Below, piece after piece: positions 24,968 through 33,498 of a stretch of DNA of 64,000 nt. The translations under genes and the position numbers were made by a program. Origin of the DNA: Lactiplantibacillus daowaiensis (GTDB taxonomy: Bacteria; Bacillota; Bacilli; Lactobacillales; Lactobacillaceae); assembly GCF_005405085.1 (NCBI RefSeq), contig NZ_BJDJ01000007.1:55066-119065 (forward strand). Reading direction: 5' to 3'. Positions within the stretch are counted from its first letter, which is position 1. Each line of letters opens with the position of its first letter. Under the pieces are notes generated by a model. That model ran no database searches. It saw only the letters and a program-made list of their open reading frames with translations, and was not told the origin of the DNA.

Positions 24968-25931
24968 ACCCGTTGTGCTAGTTAATTAGCTGCCAGGTAT
25001 CTACGAATAAAAGTTGTTCTAATCGACTTTTGAAGCCACGCAGACATCGGGCCCGATTATGTTCAACCTGAAATAAAACCTGCCATTTAGAGAATAAAGT
25101 TTCGATCATGCGCCTTTGGCGCTTCAATAAGGTGCTATTCAGTCGTGATTGAGGCATGTTACGGCGTTTGGGTGTCCAGAAATCAATGTGTCGTTGCTTT
25201 AATTGATCTTTTAGTGGTTGACTAAGGTAGCCAACATCGGCCAAAACATGTGAGCAAGCGTATTGGTCAATCAATTCTGGCACTAAACGAATATCATGAA
25301 TTGAAGCAGCTGAAATTGAATAGGCCACTACAATGCCTTGATTGGTGACCTGAAAATGTCCCTTTAAACCATAGAACCATTGTTTCTTGGTGGCATTATA
25401 GCCAATGTCAGCAAGTGAGCGTAAAACTTTGGCTCGATGATTACGAATTGATTGGCATAATGGGATTGGAAAACTATCTATGATGGTGTAAGTCACTGAT
25501 GGTAAACAGTGTTTAACTAAACCAACCCGCAGGGTTTGGAGCAGACAGCCCATAGCTGTGCACCGTCGATTAAAACGAGATCGTTCCGGCAAACCAGTCA
25601 GCCCTAACCCAACTAACAGACGATAAAAAGCACATTGATTAGTGATACCAAGTGATACCTGCCAACACATCAAAGCCATGATAGTTACATCTGATATTTT
25701 GGCATGATTAGCATTCTTTCTTTGCCGAATTTTGCAGGAAACATAACGTTGATATAGTGGCGTTACAACCGCAACCCAGGGTTGCCAAGGTGCTTGCACG
25801 ATAGTTGTAGGTTGAGTAAGATAATATTGGCTTGACATCGTTCACACTTCTTTGTTTAGGATACTTAAAAGTGTAAGCCTGCCAGGCTTTTTATGTACTT
25901 TAATTGTCCCATTTCAACTAGCACAACGGGT
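24968..25931 (-). mobile_element. Intact IS982-family-like insertion sequence
   Basis: A 964-bp element with perfect 16-bp ends, ACCCGTTGTGCTAGTT and its complement, flanked by 8-bp direct repeats ATTTATAT. It carries one intact transposase. The clean duplication indicates a recent insertion, upstream of the decayed ParA-like gene. Confidence 0.9.
24978..25838 (-). CDS. IS982 family transposase (DDE)
   Basis: A 286-residue transposase. It has an N-terminal helical region (YQRYVSCKIRQRKNANHAKI), PERSRFNRRC, and the DDE triad in YTIIDSFPIPLC, VLADVGYLSQPLKDQLK and RRMIETLFSKW. DNA cleavage at the inverted repeats and strand transfer are expected from the family. The stop lies ten bases inside the left end of the element. 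It serves as reference for the broken copy nearby. Confidence 0.92.
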   Translation of the reverse strand: MSSQYYLTQPTTIVQAPWQPWVAVVTPLYQRYVSCKIRQRKNANHAKISDVTIMALMCWQVSLGITNQCAFYRLLVGLGLTGLPERSRFNRRCTAMGCLLQTLRVGLVKHCLPSVTYTIIDSFPIPLCQSIRNHRAKVLRSLADIGYNATKKQWFYGLKGHFQVTNQGIVVAYSISAASIHDIRLVPELIDQYACSHVLADVGYLSQPLKDQLKQRHIDFWTPKRRNMPQSRLNSTLLKRQRRMIETLFSKWQVLFQVEHNRARCLRGFKSRLEQLLFVDTWQLIN

Positions 25932-25939
25932 ATTTATAT
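25932..25939. repeat. Right target-site duplication of IS982 copy
   Basis: ATTTATAT, identical to 24960-24967, follows the right inverted repeat. Confidence 0.8.
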
Positions 25940-26130
25940 AAAAGAATTTTATCATAATAGTGAATTAGCATAGATATTATCCCCTACAATAATATATCGC
26001 TATTGGAAAATGAATCCCTTAAAATTAATGACGTTTGCCCCAAGAAATAGTTGTTTTAACCATGAATGTTAAATAGACAGCATCTATAACATTTTTTATA
26101 ATATAATAAGGAAAATTGGAGGGAGTAAAT

Positions 26131-27513
26131 ATGAAAAAAGAGTTTAAATCGGCTTTATTTGTCGCGGGATTAGTCACGATTGGCTGCATTGGGGTTATTA
26201 CAACCCATACCAGCGTCAGTGCTTCTGCATTGAAGCCAATTACAAACTATAAAACAGTTAAAAACTATGTGTATCTTCCATGGAATGGCTGGTACAGTGG
26301 AAAAATGTACACCTCGAAAAACTTAAACAAGGCAATTGACATAGGTGAGGATATATACATCGGTAAAAATAGACCAAAAGAGCAATGGAAAGTCATTGGA
26401 TCCAAATATATTACAAAAAAGATTGGCAAGACCAATCATAAATTCTATTATGTTAAACATATGAAAAAAATGCCCGGTAAGAAAAAGTGGACGACAGCCA
26501 ATAAAGGTTGGGTCGATTTTACAAAAGATTCTAGTTACTTATTACGTGTTTATCCAAAGTCTCAACAAGATAAAGACTATAAATTCGCCAAAAATTTGGT
26601 TAATCAATTGCATGCTAGTAAGGCTAAAACAAACATTACGAAAGCAACAAATAAGCTTTCGAAAAAGCGCCTCTACGTTAAAAAGCGTAATAAGCCATTT
26701 ATCGGTGATATTTACGATTCTTTATCTGGTGGTACTTATTCGTGGAACAAAAGTGCAGTGGCAGTCGGTAAACAGTCGAATGCAAGCCTCTATGCGCAGA
26801 CTCGTGTGATGCAAGGAAACTTAAAATTTTCAAAAGATATGAAGGCAGAATACAAAAGACTGACCGCTAATCACTACAAAAAGCTTAGTCCAAAAATGGC
26901 TGCTGGCGATGCATGGACAGCTTTTTCCGTTGTTAAAAAGAGTTCAGACCTCAGGAATCTTGTGCTGAATGGTAGTGAAGCAGTCGACACTTTATCATCC
27001 TTTTTAAACGGAAACGGAAGAGTAACAAGCTTTATAACGGCAATGATGTCAACTGACCAGGCTATGTCTATTTACGATATGACACGAGACACGACTGCCG
27101 CTCGACTTGCGTTCATCTATGCAATTAACAAGAATCCAAAAATGGCACCTAACGATTGGTTGGAAGCAGCTCAAACAGAGCAGATTTACAATCATTACCG
27201 GCATCGTTTGGGTCCTGAGGAGCTTTCATCTCTTGAATTCTATATGAACGACCTAAAAAAAACCGAACTCACCTATTTATTTGGCGGGGATCTGGATACC
27301 CAGATGGGGCTCGGCAAATGGGATGAATGGGATAAGCCAGGCTATTTATATGACGTCATATCAAAAATGGTAGGTCCTGAATTGGAAATTGCTCAAACTG
27401 AAGATAAATATTTAGAAAAATATTTATCAGTTGATTCAATCGACATTGAAGCTAAATTGACCATTGATTGTGTCGTACCATATATGGACAATTTAAATAG
27501 CTTTATACAATAA
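26131..27513 (+). CDS. Secreted protein of unknown function, SH3-like N-terminal region
   Basis: A 460-residue exported protein. A signal peptide (MKKEFKSALFVAGLVTIGCI and a TSVSASA cleavage region near residue 34) follows GGAGGG, which favours the ATG at 26131 over the TTG at 26116. Residues about 40-135 contain aromatic/Lys-rich YVYLPWNGWYSGKMY and NKGWVDF stretches, like GW/SH3b wall-binding modules of lactobacillus surface proteins. The rest (about 150-460) is helical and matches nothing I recognise. It lies in the accessory island, between an IS and a TnpB element. Confidence 0.75.
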   Translation: MKKEFKSALFVAGLVTIGCIGVITTHTSVSASALKPITNYKTVKNYVYLPWNGWYSGKMYTSKNLNKAIDIGEDIYIGKNRPKEQWKVIGSKYITKKIGKTNHKFYYVKHMKKMPGKKKWTTANKGWVDFTKDSSYLLRVYPKSQQDKDYKFAKNLVNQLHASKAKTNITKATNKLSKKRLYVKKRNKPFIGDIYDSLSGGTYSWNKSAVAVGKQSNASLYAQTRVMQGNLKFSKDMKAEYKRLTANHYKKLSPKMAAGDAWTAFSVVKKSSDLRNLVLNGSEAVDTLSSFLNGNGRVTSFITAMMSTDQAMSIYDMTRDTTAARLAFIYAINKNPKMAPNDWLEAAQTEQIYNHYRHRLGPEELSSLEFYMNDLKKTELTYLFGGDLDTQMGLGKWDEWDKPGYLYDVISKMVGPELEIAQTEDKYLEKYLSVDSIDIEAKLTIDCVVPYMDNLNSFIQ

Positions 27514-27535
27514 TACTTTTACAAATGTGTACTAT

Positions 27536-27571
27536 TAAAACGGACGGCCCCTTGTTGGTCGTCCGTTTTAA
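27536..27571 (+). terminator. Terminator after island secreted protein
   Basis: An AAAACGGACGGCC-type stem pairs with GGTCGTCCGTTTT around a short loop. Confidence 0.8.
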
Positions 27572-27804
27572 ATATAAATCAACTACTTCTACCCGACTGA
27601 TCTTAGGAGTGAGTACATTCACGCTACTAATTGGGCCCCTTTCGAGGGACTCTTATTAATATTCATTGTAAGCCCTATTTACACCACCATTCCCCTTTTA
27701 TTAAATAATAGCGAGAAACATGCCCTTTTAAGGGAGTGATGAATCGACTTGGTTTGTGGGCTCACGTCCACATGGTATACTACTGGAAAGAGGTGGTGAA
27801 ATGC

Positions 27805-28944
27805 ATGACTCTACGAGCAATCAAAACACGTATTTATCCAAACGCAGACCAACAATTACAAATTATGCGTAACTTTGGTGCTGGCCGTTTTGTATGGAAT
27901 CAATTGCTCAATATGCAGATAGAACGCCATAAAAACGGCGGTAGTTACGTCAATTCATTTGGCATGAATTACCTGCTGAAACCCTTAAAACAAGAATATC
28001 CATTTTTAAAGCAAGCTGAGGCAACTTCGTTACAATTAGTTAGTCGTGATTTACACCACGCCTATCAAAAATTATTTAAAGAACACGTGGGATTTCCTCG
28101 TTTTAAATCACGTAAATATCCAAAGCAAAGCTATCAAAGCAATGCCGTTAACGGAAATATACAAGCGGTCGGTTCCCATCATCTTCGTTTGCCTAAAATT
28201 GGAATCATGCGTTTTAAGAGTGGCCGACAACTTGACGGTAAAATCAAAAACGTTACGGTTCGTCTTTCGTCCACTGGCAAATTTTACGCCATAATTTTGG
28301 TTGATAACGAGGTCACCTTACTGCCAAAAACCAGCCGAGGAGTCGGTATCGACATGGGCGTGGCCAACTTAATGATTATTAGTGATGGGGTTAAATACGC
28401 CACAAAGCGTTTCGATAAGTGTTTATCCAGGAAGAAACATTACTGGGAAAAGCGCCTAGCACGCCGCAGGGCAGAAGCCAAACGTGAAATTGCGTGGGAT
28501 AAACACAATAATGTGATTGAACCGCGTGAGTTAAGCGACTTCGCTAATTACCGCAAGGCCAAGTATATGGTTGCCAAGTACTGTGAAAAGGTCGCCAACC
28601 AGCGAAATAACTACCTGCATCAACTAACCACAGCGCTGGTAAAACAGTATGATGTGATCAAAATTGAAGATTTGAAAATCAAAAATCTACTAAGCAATCA
28701 CAAATTAGCACGAGCAATTGCTAATCAAGCGTGGCGTGAGCTACGCGCCATGTTGGAGTATAAATGTGACTGGTACGGCAAACAGTTAATCACTGTAAAT
28801 CCGTATAAAACTAGTCAACGATGTTCTACGTGTGGTTACGATGATGGTAAACATGCCCTAGATATTCGCGAATGGAATTGTCCAGTATGTGGTACGCAAC
28901 ATGACCGAGATATTAACGCATCTATTAACATTTTGAATGCGTAA
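27805..28944 (+). CDS. tnpB: TnpB, RNA-guided nuclease of the IS200/IS605 group
   Basis: A 379-residue Cas12-ancestor nuclease. The N-terminal HTH/OrfB region (LRAIKTRIYPNADQQLQIMR, GAGRFVWNQLL) precedes a split RuvC domain. Its acidic residues are D183 in GIDMGV, E288 in IKIEDLKI and D369 in HDRDINA. A zinc ribbon (CSTCG and CPVCG, roughly 342-362) lies between the last two. All catalytic residues are present. The ATG at 27805 is preceded by GAGGTGG. TnpB proteins use an RNA from their own 3' end to cut DNA next to a short TAM, helping the element persist. Confidence 0.92.
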   Translation: MTLRAIKTRIYPNADQQLQIMRNFGAGRFVWNQLLNMQIERHKNGGSYVNSFGMNYLLKPLKQEYPFLKQAEATSLQLVSRDLHHAYQKLFKEHVGFPRFKSRKYPKQSYQSNAVNGNIQAVGSHHLRLPKIGIMRFKSGRQLDGKIKNVTVRLSSTGKFYAIILVDNEVTLLPKTSRGVGIDMGVANLMIISDGVKYATKRFDKCLSRKKHYWEKRLARRRAEAKREIAWDKHNNVIEPRELSDFANYRKAKYMVAKYCEKVANQRNNYLHQLTTALVKQYDVIKIEDLKIKNLLSNHKLARAIANQAWRELRAMLEYKCDWYGKQLITVNPYKTSQRCSTCGYDDGKHALDIREWNCPVCGTQHDRDINASINILNA

Positions 28945-29070
28945 CAAACTAATCTGGCTTGGAACAAGCCTTAGTAAATAGCTGTCACCGCTACTGGAAA
29001 TGCTTAGGCATTTGTCGGCAAGTTTGCAGCGTTCCTAGAAGCTCGGCCTTTTAAGGGTCGAGTAGTTCAC
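28900..29070 (+). ncRNA. Predicted omega RNA scaffold of TnpB
   Basis: In this family the guide RNA overlaps the tnpB 3' end and runs to the element's right end. The 126 bases after the stop have no ORF but show hairpins, including GGAAATGCTTAGGCATTTGTC and the terminal CTCGGCC/GGTCGAG stem. The guide would begin just past the element at about 29071 (AAATATTGCTGTAGGTG). The boundaries are inferred. Confidence 0.4.
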
Positions 29071-29697
29071 AAATATTGCTGTAGGTGATTGACGGTCCTT
29101 TTTTTAGCGATGGCTCCTGCAGGCGTGGTATATAACTTCTGCGGATCTGCGTTGGCTTGTAAATATGCCGGTGTGTAGTGGTCATAGTAGTAACCGTTAA
29201 ACTTAGAGAAATGATACGTGATACTAGGATGTTTGGCAATCTTCTTAGTTTTATACCAATAGGTGGTACTACCAACGTTTTCCATATTGTCAGGAACCAC
29301 GGCTCGTAATGCGGCATGGCCTTTGTGGGAGACTTTTTTTCCAATAAGGATAAGAATCAGTGGCATAACGTGCAACGACATAATAGTTTTTAGGTGTCTG
29401 TTTCACAACTAATTGTGAGTGTCCCATGGCATAGCTCGGAAACTTAGCGCCGGAAATGCGATACCAACTGCCAGTGAAACCATCTTTAGTATCGAAATGG
29501 TATTTTGTTGCTTTTAATTTGTTGTAAGTCCCGTAATCACTATCGTAATGGTACCAAGTGCCTCGCAATGAGGTTGGGACGGTGGTGTAAGTTTTAGCGC
29601 TGGCGGTTTGATTATTGGTTATTAGCGCTAGGCCGAATGCTGCAATTGTTAAAAGTAGTGCGATTCCCCGATGATTTTTCAATAGAACTTTCTTCAA
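29067..29697 (-). pseudogene. Secreted protein gene, frameshifted in an A-run and abutted by the TnpB element
   Basis: The first frame (from 29697) encodes a signal peptide (GIALLLTIAAFGLALITNN, ATASAKT-like end) and a domain with SLRGTWYHYDSDYGTYNKL and GSWYRISGAKFPSYAMGHSQ. At an A7 run (plus-strand T's 29334-29340) it shifts into LPQRPCRI and stops. With six A's it would continue WKKVSHKGHAALRAVVPDN for another 85 residues or so. The final stop codon lies inside the TnpB right-end sequence, so the natural C-terminus may also be cut. Confidence 0.75.
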
Positions 29698-29711
29698 AGT
29701 AAGTGGTTAAG

Positions 29712-29742
29712 AAAAAGGCGATGTCATGACGGCATCGCCTTT
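29712..29742 (-). terminator. Terminator of the 241-residue secreted protein gene
   Basis: AAAGGCGATG and CATCGCCTTT form a 10-bp perfect stem, with a T-run on the minus strand. Confidence 0.8.
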
Positions 29743-29754
29743 GAGTTAAGGTAT

Positions 29755-30480
29755 TTAGTTCAGCGTTTCAATAGCATTAGATAACGCTTGAGCCATATTT
29801 TCTATAGGGTCAGAAAAATCACCATCATTTGCGCGAATAACATCGTTCAAACGACTGTTCAAAGCTGCCAACTGTGCATTAGTAACTGAATTAAAACGAC
29901 CAGCGAAGATTTGATAAGCCGCTGACATTGCCTTAGCATCTTGCAAAGTTGCACTATAAAAATGCATGTCATAAACAGCCGCAGACAACCCATCGCTTTC
30001 ATACGTATTAGTTGTATTGACGCTTGAAATGTCCTTTAACGCGTAATCTTGATGGTCAGCTGACATCATCCGAATAGCAGCCAACATCTTCTTAATATCA
30101 GACTTCCGTTGGTTCAAGGCTTTCATATTGATCTTGCTCAAATTACCACGCCAAGCCCAGCCTTTAACGGAGCCTTTACTGTTCTTGATATAGTAATAAA
30201 CGGCTTTTTTACCATTGGTCTTTTTAACAGTAGCTGACTTAGTGGCATAAAAAGTTGTTCTTAGATAATTCTTACCGTTATGGTTCTTCTTGGTTAATTT
30301 AGCGCTGGAATAAACATAGCCACCATTGATATGGTAAGCCGTTTTCTTCATCGATTTACTACTGATCAACTTGGCCGACTTAGTCTTAGCCGCCACGTTC
30401 ATTGTATTGCTTGGCATTGCTGCCACACCCATGCTCAGCGATAATACCCCGACCGCTGCAAGCTTAAATAATTTACGCAT
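29755..30480 (-). CDS. Secreted protein with SH3-like module, unknown function
   Basis: A 241-residue exported protein. A signal peptide (MRKLFKLAAVGVLSLSMGVA, then an NVAAKT site near residue 32) starts at the ATG at 30480, with GGAGGCG upstream. Residues about 45-115 form a Lys/Tyr-rich SH3-like stretch ending in KGSVKGWAWRGNLSKI. Residues about 115-241 are helical and unrecognised. A terminator follows. It may bind the cell wall through the SH3-like part. Confidence 0.75.
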   Translation of the reverse strand: MRKLFKLAAVGVLSLSMGVAAMPSNTMNVAAKTKSAKLISSKSMKKTAYHINGGYVYSSAKLTKKNHNGKNYLRTTFYATKSATVKKTNGKKAVYYYIKNSKGSVKGWAWRGNLSKINMKALNQRKSDIKKMLAAIRMMSADHQDYALKDISSVNTTNTYESDGLSAAVYDMHFYSATLQDAKAMSAAYQIFAGRFNSVTNAQLAALNSRLNDVIRANDGDFSDPIENMAQALSNAIETLN

Positions 30481-30580
30481 TGTTTGCGCCTCCAAAGTTA
30501 AGTTATGTTACGTCATAATTATATCATTATTACTAAATTAATATGAGTGCGTTTAACAAGTTAGCGACAAATTATGACAT

Positions 30581-30620
30581 AAAAAATCAGCACCTAACTA
30601 GTGGGCAAGTTAGGTGCTGA
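30581..30620 (-). terminator. Terminator of usp gene
   Basis: TCAGCACCTAACT and AGTTAGGTGCTGA form a 13-bp perfect stem around AGTGGGCA-like loop bases, with six T's on the minus strand. Confidence 0.85.
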
Positions 30621-30637
30621 TGAACGTTATAGCTTAA

Positions 30638-31078
30638 TTATCGAATCACAATCACATTACAAGGTGCATGGTCAACCACATAACTCGTCGTAGACCCAAC
30701 TGCCACACGATGCGGAGAATCTTTACCGGTGGCACCCAGCACGATTAAATCGATGTCTGAATGTTGCTTCGCATAATCAGCAATCGTGCGTTTGGGATTA
30801 CCGTAAGCGACCTCGGCTTTGAATTGTGGTACCGTCGTGGTGGCCACGAAACGTTGGCGGTCGCGCATGTCAGCGTTAGCGTGACTAGCTTCAGCATCTA
30901 GCAACTCGTTTAAAACGGGATCAAGTGCTGGTGCATGATAAGCACTGTCATCAACGACATACAACGCGGTTAAAGTAGCGGTGTGCCGTTGCGCAATATT
31001 CACGGCTTCATTGAACGCTGCGGCAGCTTGGGCAGAACTATCGACGGGAATTAACACATGCTTGTAAGTACTTGGCAT
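30638..31078 (-). CDS. Universal stress protein, UspA family
   Basis: A 146-residue cytoplasmic protein with the full Usp fold. It opens with YKHVLIPVDSSAQAAAAFNEAV, and the ATP-binding signature GATGKDSPHRVAVGSTTSYVVDHAPCNVIVIR fits the G-2x-G-9x-G(S/T) pattern. The ATG at 31078 follows GGAGGTGG; a GTG nine bases earlier is within the site. The partner is unknown; such proteins respond to acid or starvation in lactobacilli. Confidence 0.93.
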   Translation of the reverse strand: MPSTYKHVLIPVDSSAQAAAAFNEAVNIAQRHTATLTALYVVDDSAYHAPALDPVLNELLDAEASHANADMRDRQRFVATTTVPQFKAEVAYGNPKRTIADYAKQHSDIDLIVLGATGKDSPHRVAVGSTTSYVVDHAPCNVIVIR

Positions 31079-31215
31079 GATGACCACCTCCAGTGATTTT
31101 GCTTAAGCATATCGGATTAAGTGACGTTAAGGAAGCTAAATGCATCTTTTAAGTTAATTTTATATTTTTTTCAGGGGCGGTGGCGTATGATTTGAGTTAG
31201 TTAGGGAGATAGGGG

Positions 31216-32532
31216 ATGAGCAGTATTAATAAAATGATGAACCAGTTACAGCGATTCGATACGGCGGTCGCGCAGCAGCGTTATTTTCGCGCGATTCGCG
31301 ATACGTTGACATTGTTGTTTCCATTTGTATTAGTTGGGGCGTTTATCAATGTGTTGAACCAAGCCGTTTTTTCGAAAAATGGCTTTTTCAATCACATCTA
31401 TTATTTATCACATTGGATACCAGGTTTTAAACTGTGGTCGCAATATACCACGATGTTGAGTATCAGCGTTAACGACTTGATTGCGGTGATTGCCGCGTTT
31501 GCGGTCGCCAACTTTGTGGTGCGGTCGACAAATCGGGATAACTTATTGGCCGGGTTAACGTCGGCGCTATGTTTTGTCATGTTGAACTTCAACTTCGACT
31601 TTTTCAGTGATCAAGAAGACGCCAATGGGTCGCAATTTTTGGAAGGTAACTTGGGGTCACAGGGGATCTTTTTAGCAATTTTAGTTGGTTTACTAACTGG
31701 CTGGATTTTTAGCAAGTTAGCGTTTAAGCCCCACGACCATCAATTAATCGAAAGTCGGACCCATTTGTTACAACGGGCTAAGAACAATATGTTGCCGATT
31801 ATTTTAAGTTTACTGATTTTCAGTGCGATTGGATTTGGCATCAGCTTTGTAAGTCCAATGGGGCTAAACGGTATTTTTTATGCCGCCTTTAAACTACCAT
31901 TCAATAAAATCTCACATATTATGATCACGATTTTCTTAGCCACGTTATTAAGCAATTTATTCTGGCTAATTGGGATTATTGGCCCGATTAGTTTTAGTGG
32001 GAATGGTTCGGTGAGCACCGTACAAAATCTGCAATACGCGATTCAACATGGATCTGCTTGGGGCGCACCAAATCCAATCACGATTCATACGGTCTATGAT
32101 GCGTTTGCCAATGTCGGTGGACCGGGGATGACGTTAGCGCTTATTATTGCTATTTTGTGGCAATCCCGGAATCAAGATTTTCGTTTAGTGGCGAAGACGA
32201 GTTGGCTACCAGCCATCTTTAACTTTAATCAACCGTTATTAGTCGGGTTACCAATCTTATATAGTCCATTATTAGCCGTGCCGTTCTTGTTAGCGCCCAT
32301 GGCCAGCATGGTCATTACGTGGGTGGCATTGAAACTCAGTTGGATGCCACCGGTGGCTTATCCAATCTATCGGACGATGCCAGGCTTTTTGATGGGCTGG
32401 CTTGGAACCGGTGGCGACTGGCGGGCGTTACTGGTTAGTGTGATCAACTTGGCCGTTGCGACTGCGATTTATTTGCCGTTTATTTTAATTAATAACCGCA
32501 TTGTAACGGGAGGTGCCGACCATGAAGCGTAA
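31216..32532 (+). CDS. PTS EIIC component, Lac/cellobiose family (orphan)
   Basis: A 438-residue membrane permease of the lactose/cellobiose PTS EIIC family with about ten hydrophobic segments. It has LTLLFPFVLVGAFINVL near the N-terminus, GNGSVSTVQNL and the substrate-binding loop LVGLPILYSPLLAVPF. No EIIA or EIIB gene is nearby, so phosphate donors must be encoded elsewhere. AGGGAGATAGGGG precedes the ATG. It overlaps the next gene by 11 bases, an unusual pairing with a hydrolase. Confidence 0.88.
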   Translation: MSSINKMMNQLQRFDTAVAQQRYFRAIRDTLTLLFPFVLVGAFINVLNQAVFSKNGFFNHIYYLSHWIPGFKLWSQYTTMLSISVNDLIAVIAAFAVANFVVRSTNRDNLLAGLTSALCFVMLNFNFDFFSDQEDANGSQFLEGNLGSQGIFLAILVGLLTGWIFSKLAFKPHDHQLIESRTHLLQRAKNNMLPIILSLLIFSAIGFGISFVSPMGLNGIFYAAFKLPFNKISHIMITIFLATLLSNLFWLIGIIGPISFSGNGSVSTVQNLQYAIQHGSAWGAPNPITIHTVYDAFANVGGPGMTLALIIAILWQSRNQDFRLVAKTSWLPAIFNFNQPLLVGLPILYSPLLAVPFLLAPMASMVITWVALKLSWMPPVAYPIYRTMPGFLMGWLGTGGDWRALLVSVINLAVATAIYLPFILINNRIVTGGADHEA

Positions 32533-33388
32533 TTGGTGGCGTTGGTTAATTGGGTTAGTCGTCTTAGTGGCGGTTTGTTGGCCAGCTTATAATTGGAGTC
32601 GGACCAATATCAAGACGTTAAAAGATGCTGGCCGAACTCGGATGGCGCCAGTCATTATGGTGCCCGGGTCAAGTGCGAGTCAGAACCGTTTTGATAGTTT
32701 GATTAAAGAATTAGGCAAAGAAACGCCGCAAAAGCATAGCGTTTTGAAGTTAACGGTCGCAACTGATGGGTCGATTAAATATAGTGGCTCAATCAAGCGT
32801 AACGACTACGAACCCTTTATCGTGGTAGGCTTTGAAAATAACAAAGACGGCAAAGCCAATATCGATAAGCAAGCCGTTTGGTTGAATACGGCGTTTAAGG
32901 CGCTAGTGAAGACGTATCGCTTCAATCATTTTCGGGCGATGGGACATTCTAACGGTGGGTTGATTTGGACCTTGTTCTTAGAACGGTACTTAAAAGAATC
33001 ACCGAAAGTGACGATTGATCGCTTTATGACGATTGCATCGCCATATAATATGGAGTCAACTAGTTCGACGCCGACGACAAGCATGTACAAAGAACTGTAC
33101 AAATATCGTGATGGGTTACCAAGCTCGTTAACGATGTACTCGATTGCCGGCACGGAAAATTATACGAGTGATGGCACGGTGCCATATAATAGTGTCAACG
33201 CCGGAAAGTATATTTTCCAAAATCAAGTGAAGCATTTTACGGAAGTGACGGTCACTGGGGCCAATACGACCCACTCAGATTTGCCACAAAATAAGCAAAT
33301 TGTCGCATTGATTCGCCAATATCTCTTAGAAGAAAACGTGCCAAATAAGATTCGTAAGCAAAATCAACGTCGGCTGCAAGGACAGTAG
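32522..33388 (+). CDS. Alpha/beta hydrolase, DUF915-like, membrane-anchored or secreted
   Basis: A 288-residue protein with an N-terminal hydrophobic segment (WWRWLIGLVVLVAVCWPAY, about 4-24) and an outside alpha/beta-hydrolase domain. The nucleophile elbow is GHSNGG; VMVPGSSASQNRF, MTIASPYN and GTENYTSDGTVPYNS carry the oxyanion and acid regions, with a late His in TTHSDLP. This matches the DUF915 cell-surface hydrolases of lactobacilli. Its ATG at 32522, with GGGAGG upstream, overlaps the EIIC stop, so the two are coupled. Confidence 0.87.
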   Translation: MKRNWWRWLIGLVVLVAVCWPAYNWSRTNIKTLKDAGRTRMAPVIMVPGSSASQNRFDSLIKELGKETPQKHSVLKLTVATDGSIKYSGSIKRNDYEPFIVVGFENNKDGKANIDKQAVWLNTAFKALVKTYRFNHFRAMGHSNGGLIWTLFLERYLKESPKVTIDRFMTIASPYNMESTSSTPTTSMYKELYKYRDGLPSSLTMYSIAGTENYTSDGTVPYNSVNAGKYIFQNQVKHFTEVTVTGANTTHSDLPQNKQIVALIRQYLLEENVPNKIRKQNQRRLQGQ

Positions 33389-33404
33389 CTAGTCGTGGTA
33401 AGGA

Positions 33405-33436
33405 GGCAGTCAATCATAATGATGGCTGTCTTTTTT
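33405..33436 (+). terminator. Terminator after EIIC-hydrolase operon
   Basis: A GGCAGTCAATCAT/ATGATGGCTGTC stem with wobble pairs is followed by six T's. Confidence 0.8.
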
Positions 33437-33454
33437 GATAAATTACCGTGCAAC

Positions 33455-33487
33455 TAAAAAAGAGCCCGTCATCACTGACAGCCTCTT
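33455..33487 (-). terminator. Terminator of the converging secreted protein gene
   Basis: A 12-bp stem with two imperfect pairs (33460-33471 with 33476-33487) and a T-run on the minus strand. Confidence 0.65.
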
Positions 33488-33498
33488 GAATAGATGTT

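Larger units (their letters stand above)
27721..29070 (+). mobile_element. TnpB-only IS200/IS605-type element (IS1341-like)
   Basis: A tnpB gene flanked by similar small palindromes. CCCTTTTAAGGG lies at 27723-27734 on the left. A hairpin around CCTTTTAAGG lies at 29042-29062 on the right, followed by AGTAGTTCAC. No TnpA gene is present, so movement would need a TnpA supplied in trans. The right end is placed at about 29070; the left boundary is less certain and may lie upstream, for example near a TTTAC at 27678-27682. Confidence 0.55.

Noticed and set aside
22760..30640. attL/attR direct repeat of the tRNA-Arg 3' end bordering the island
   Set aside because: Reading through the interval I found no second copy of the T-arm and acceptor sequence, and no integrase gene.
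30638..31200. lacto-usp RNA motif upstream of the usp gene
   Set aside because: The region before usp shows only promoter-like AT-rich sequence and no long conserved stem.
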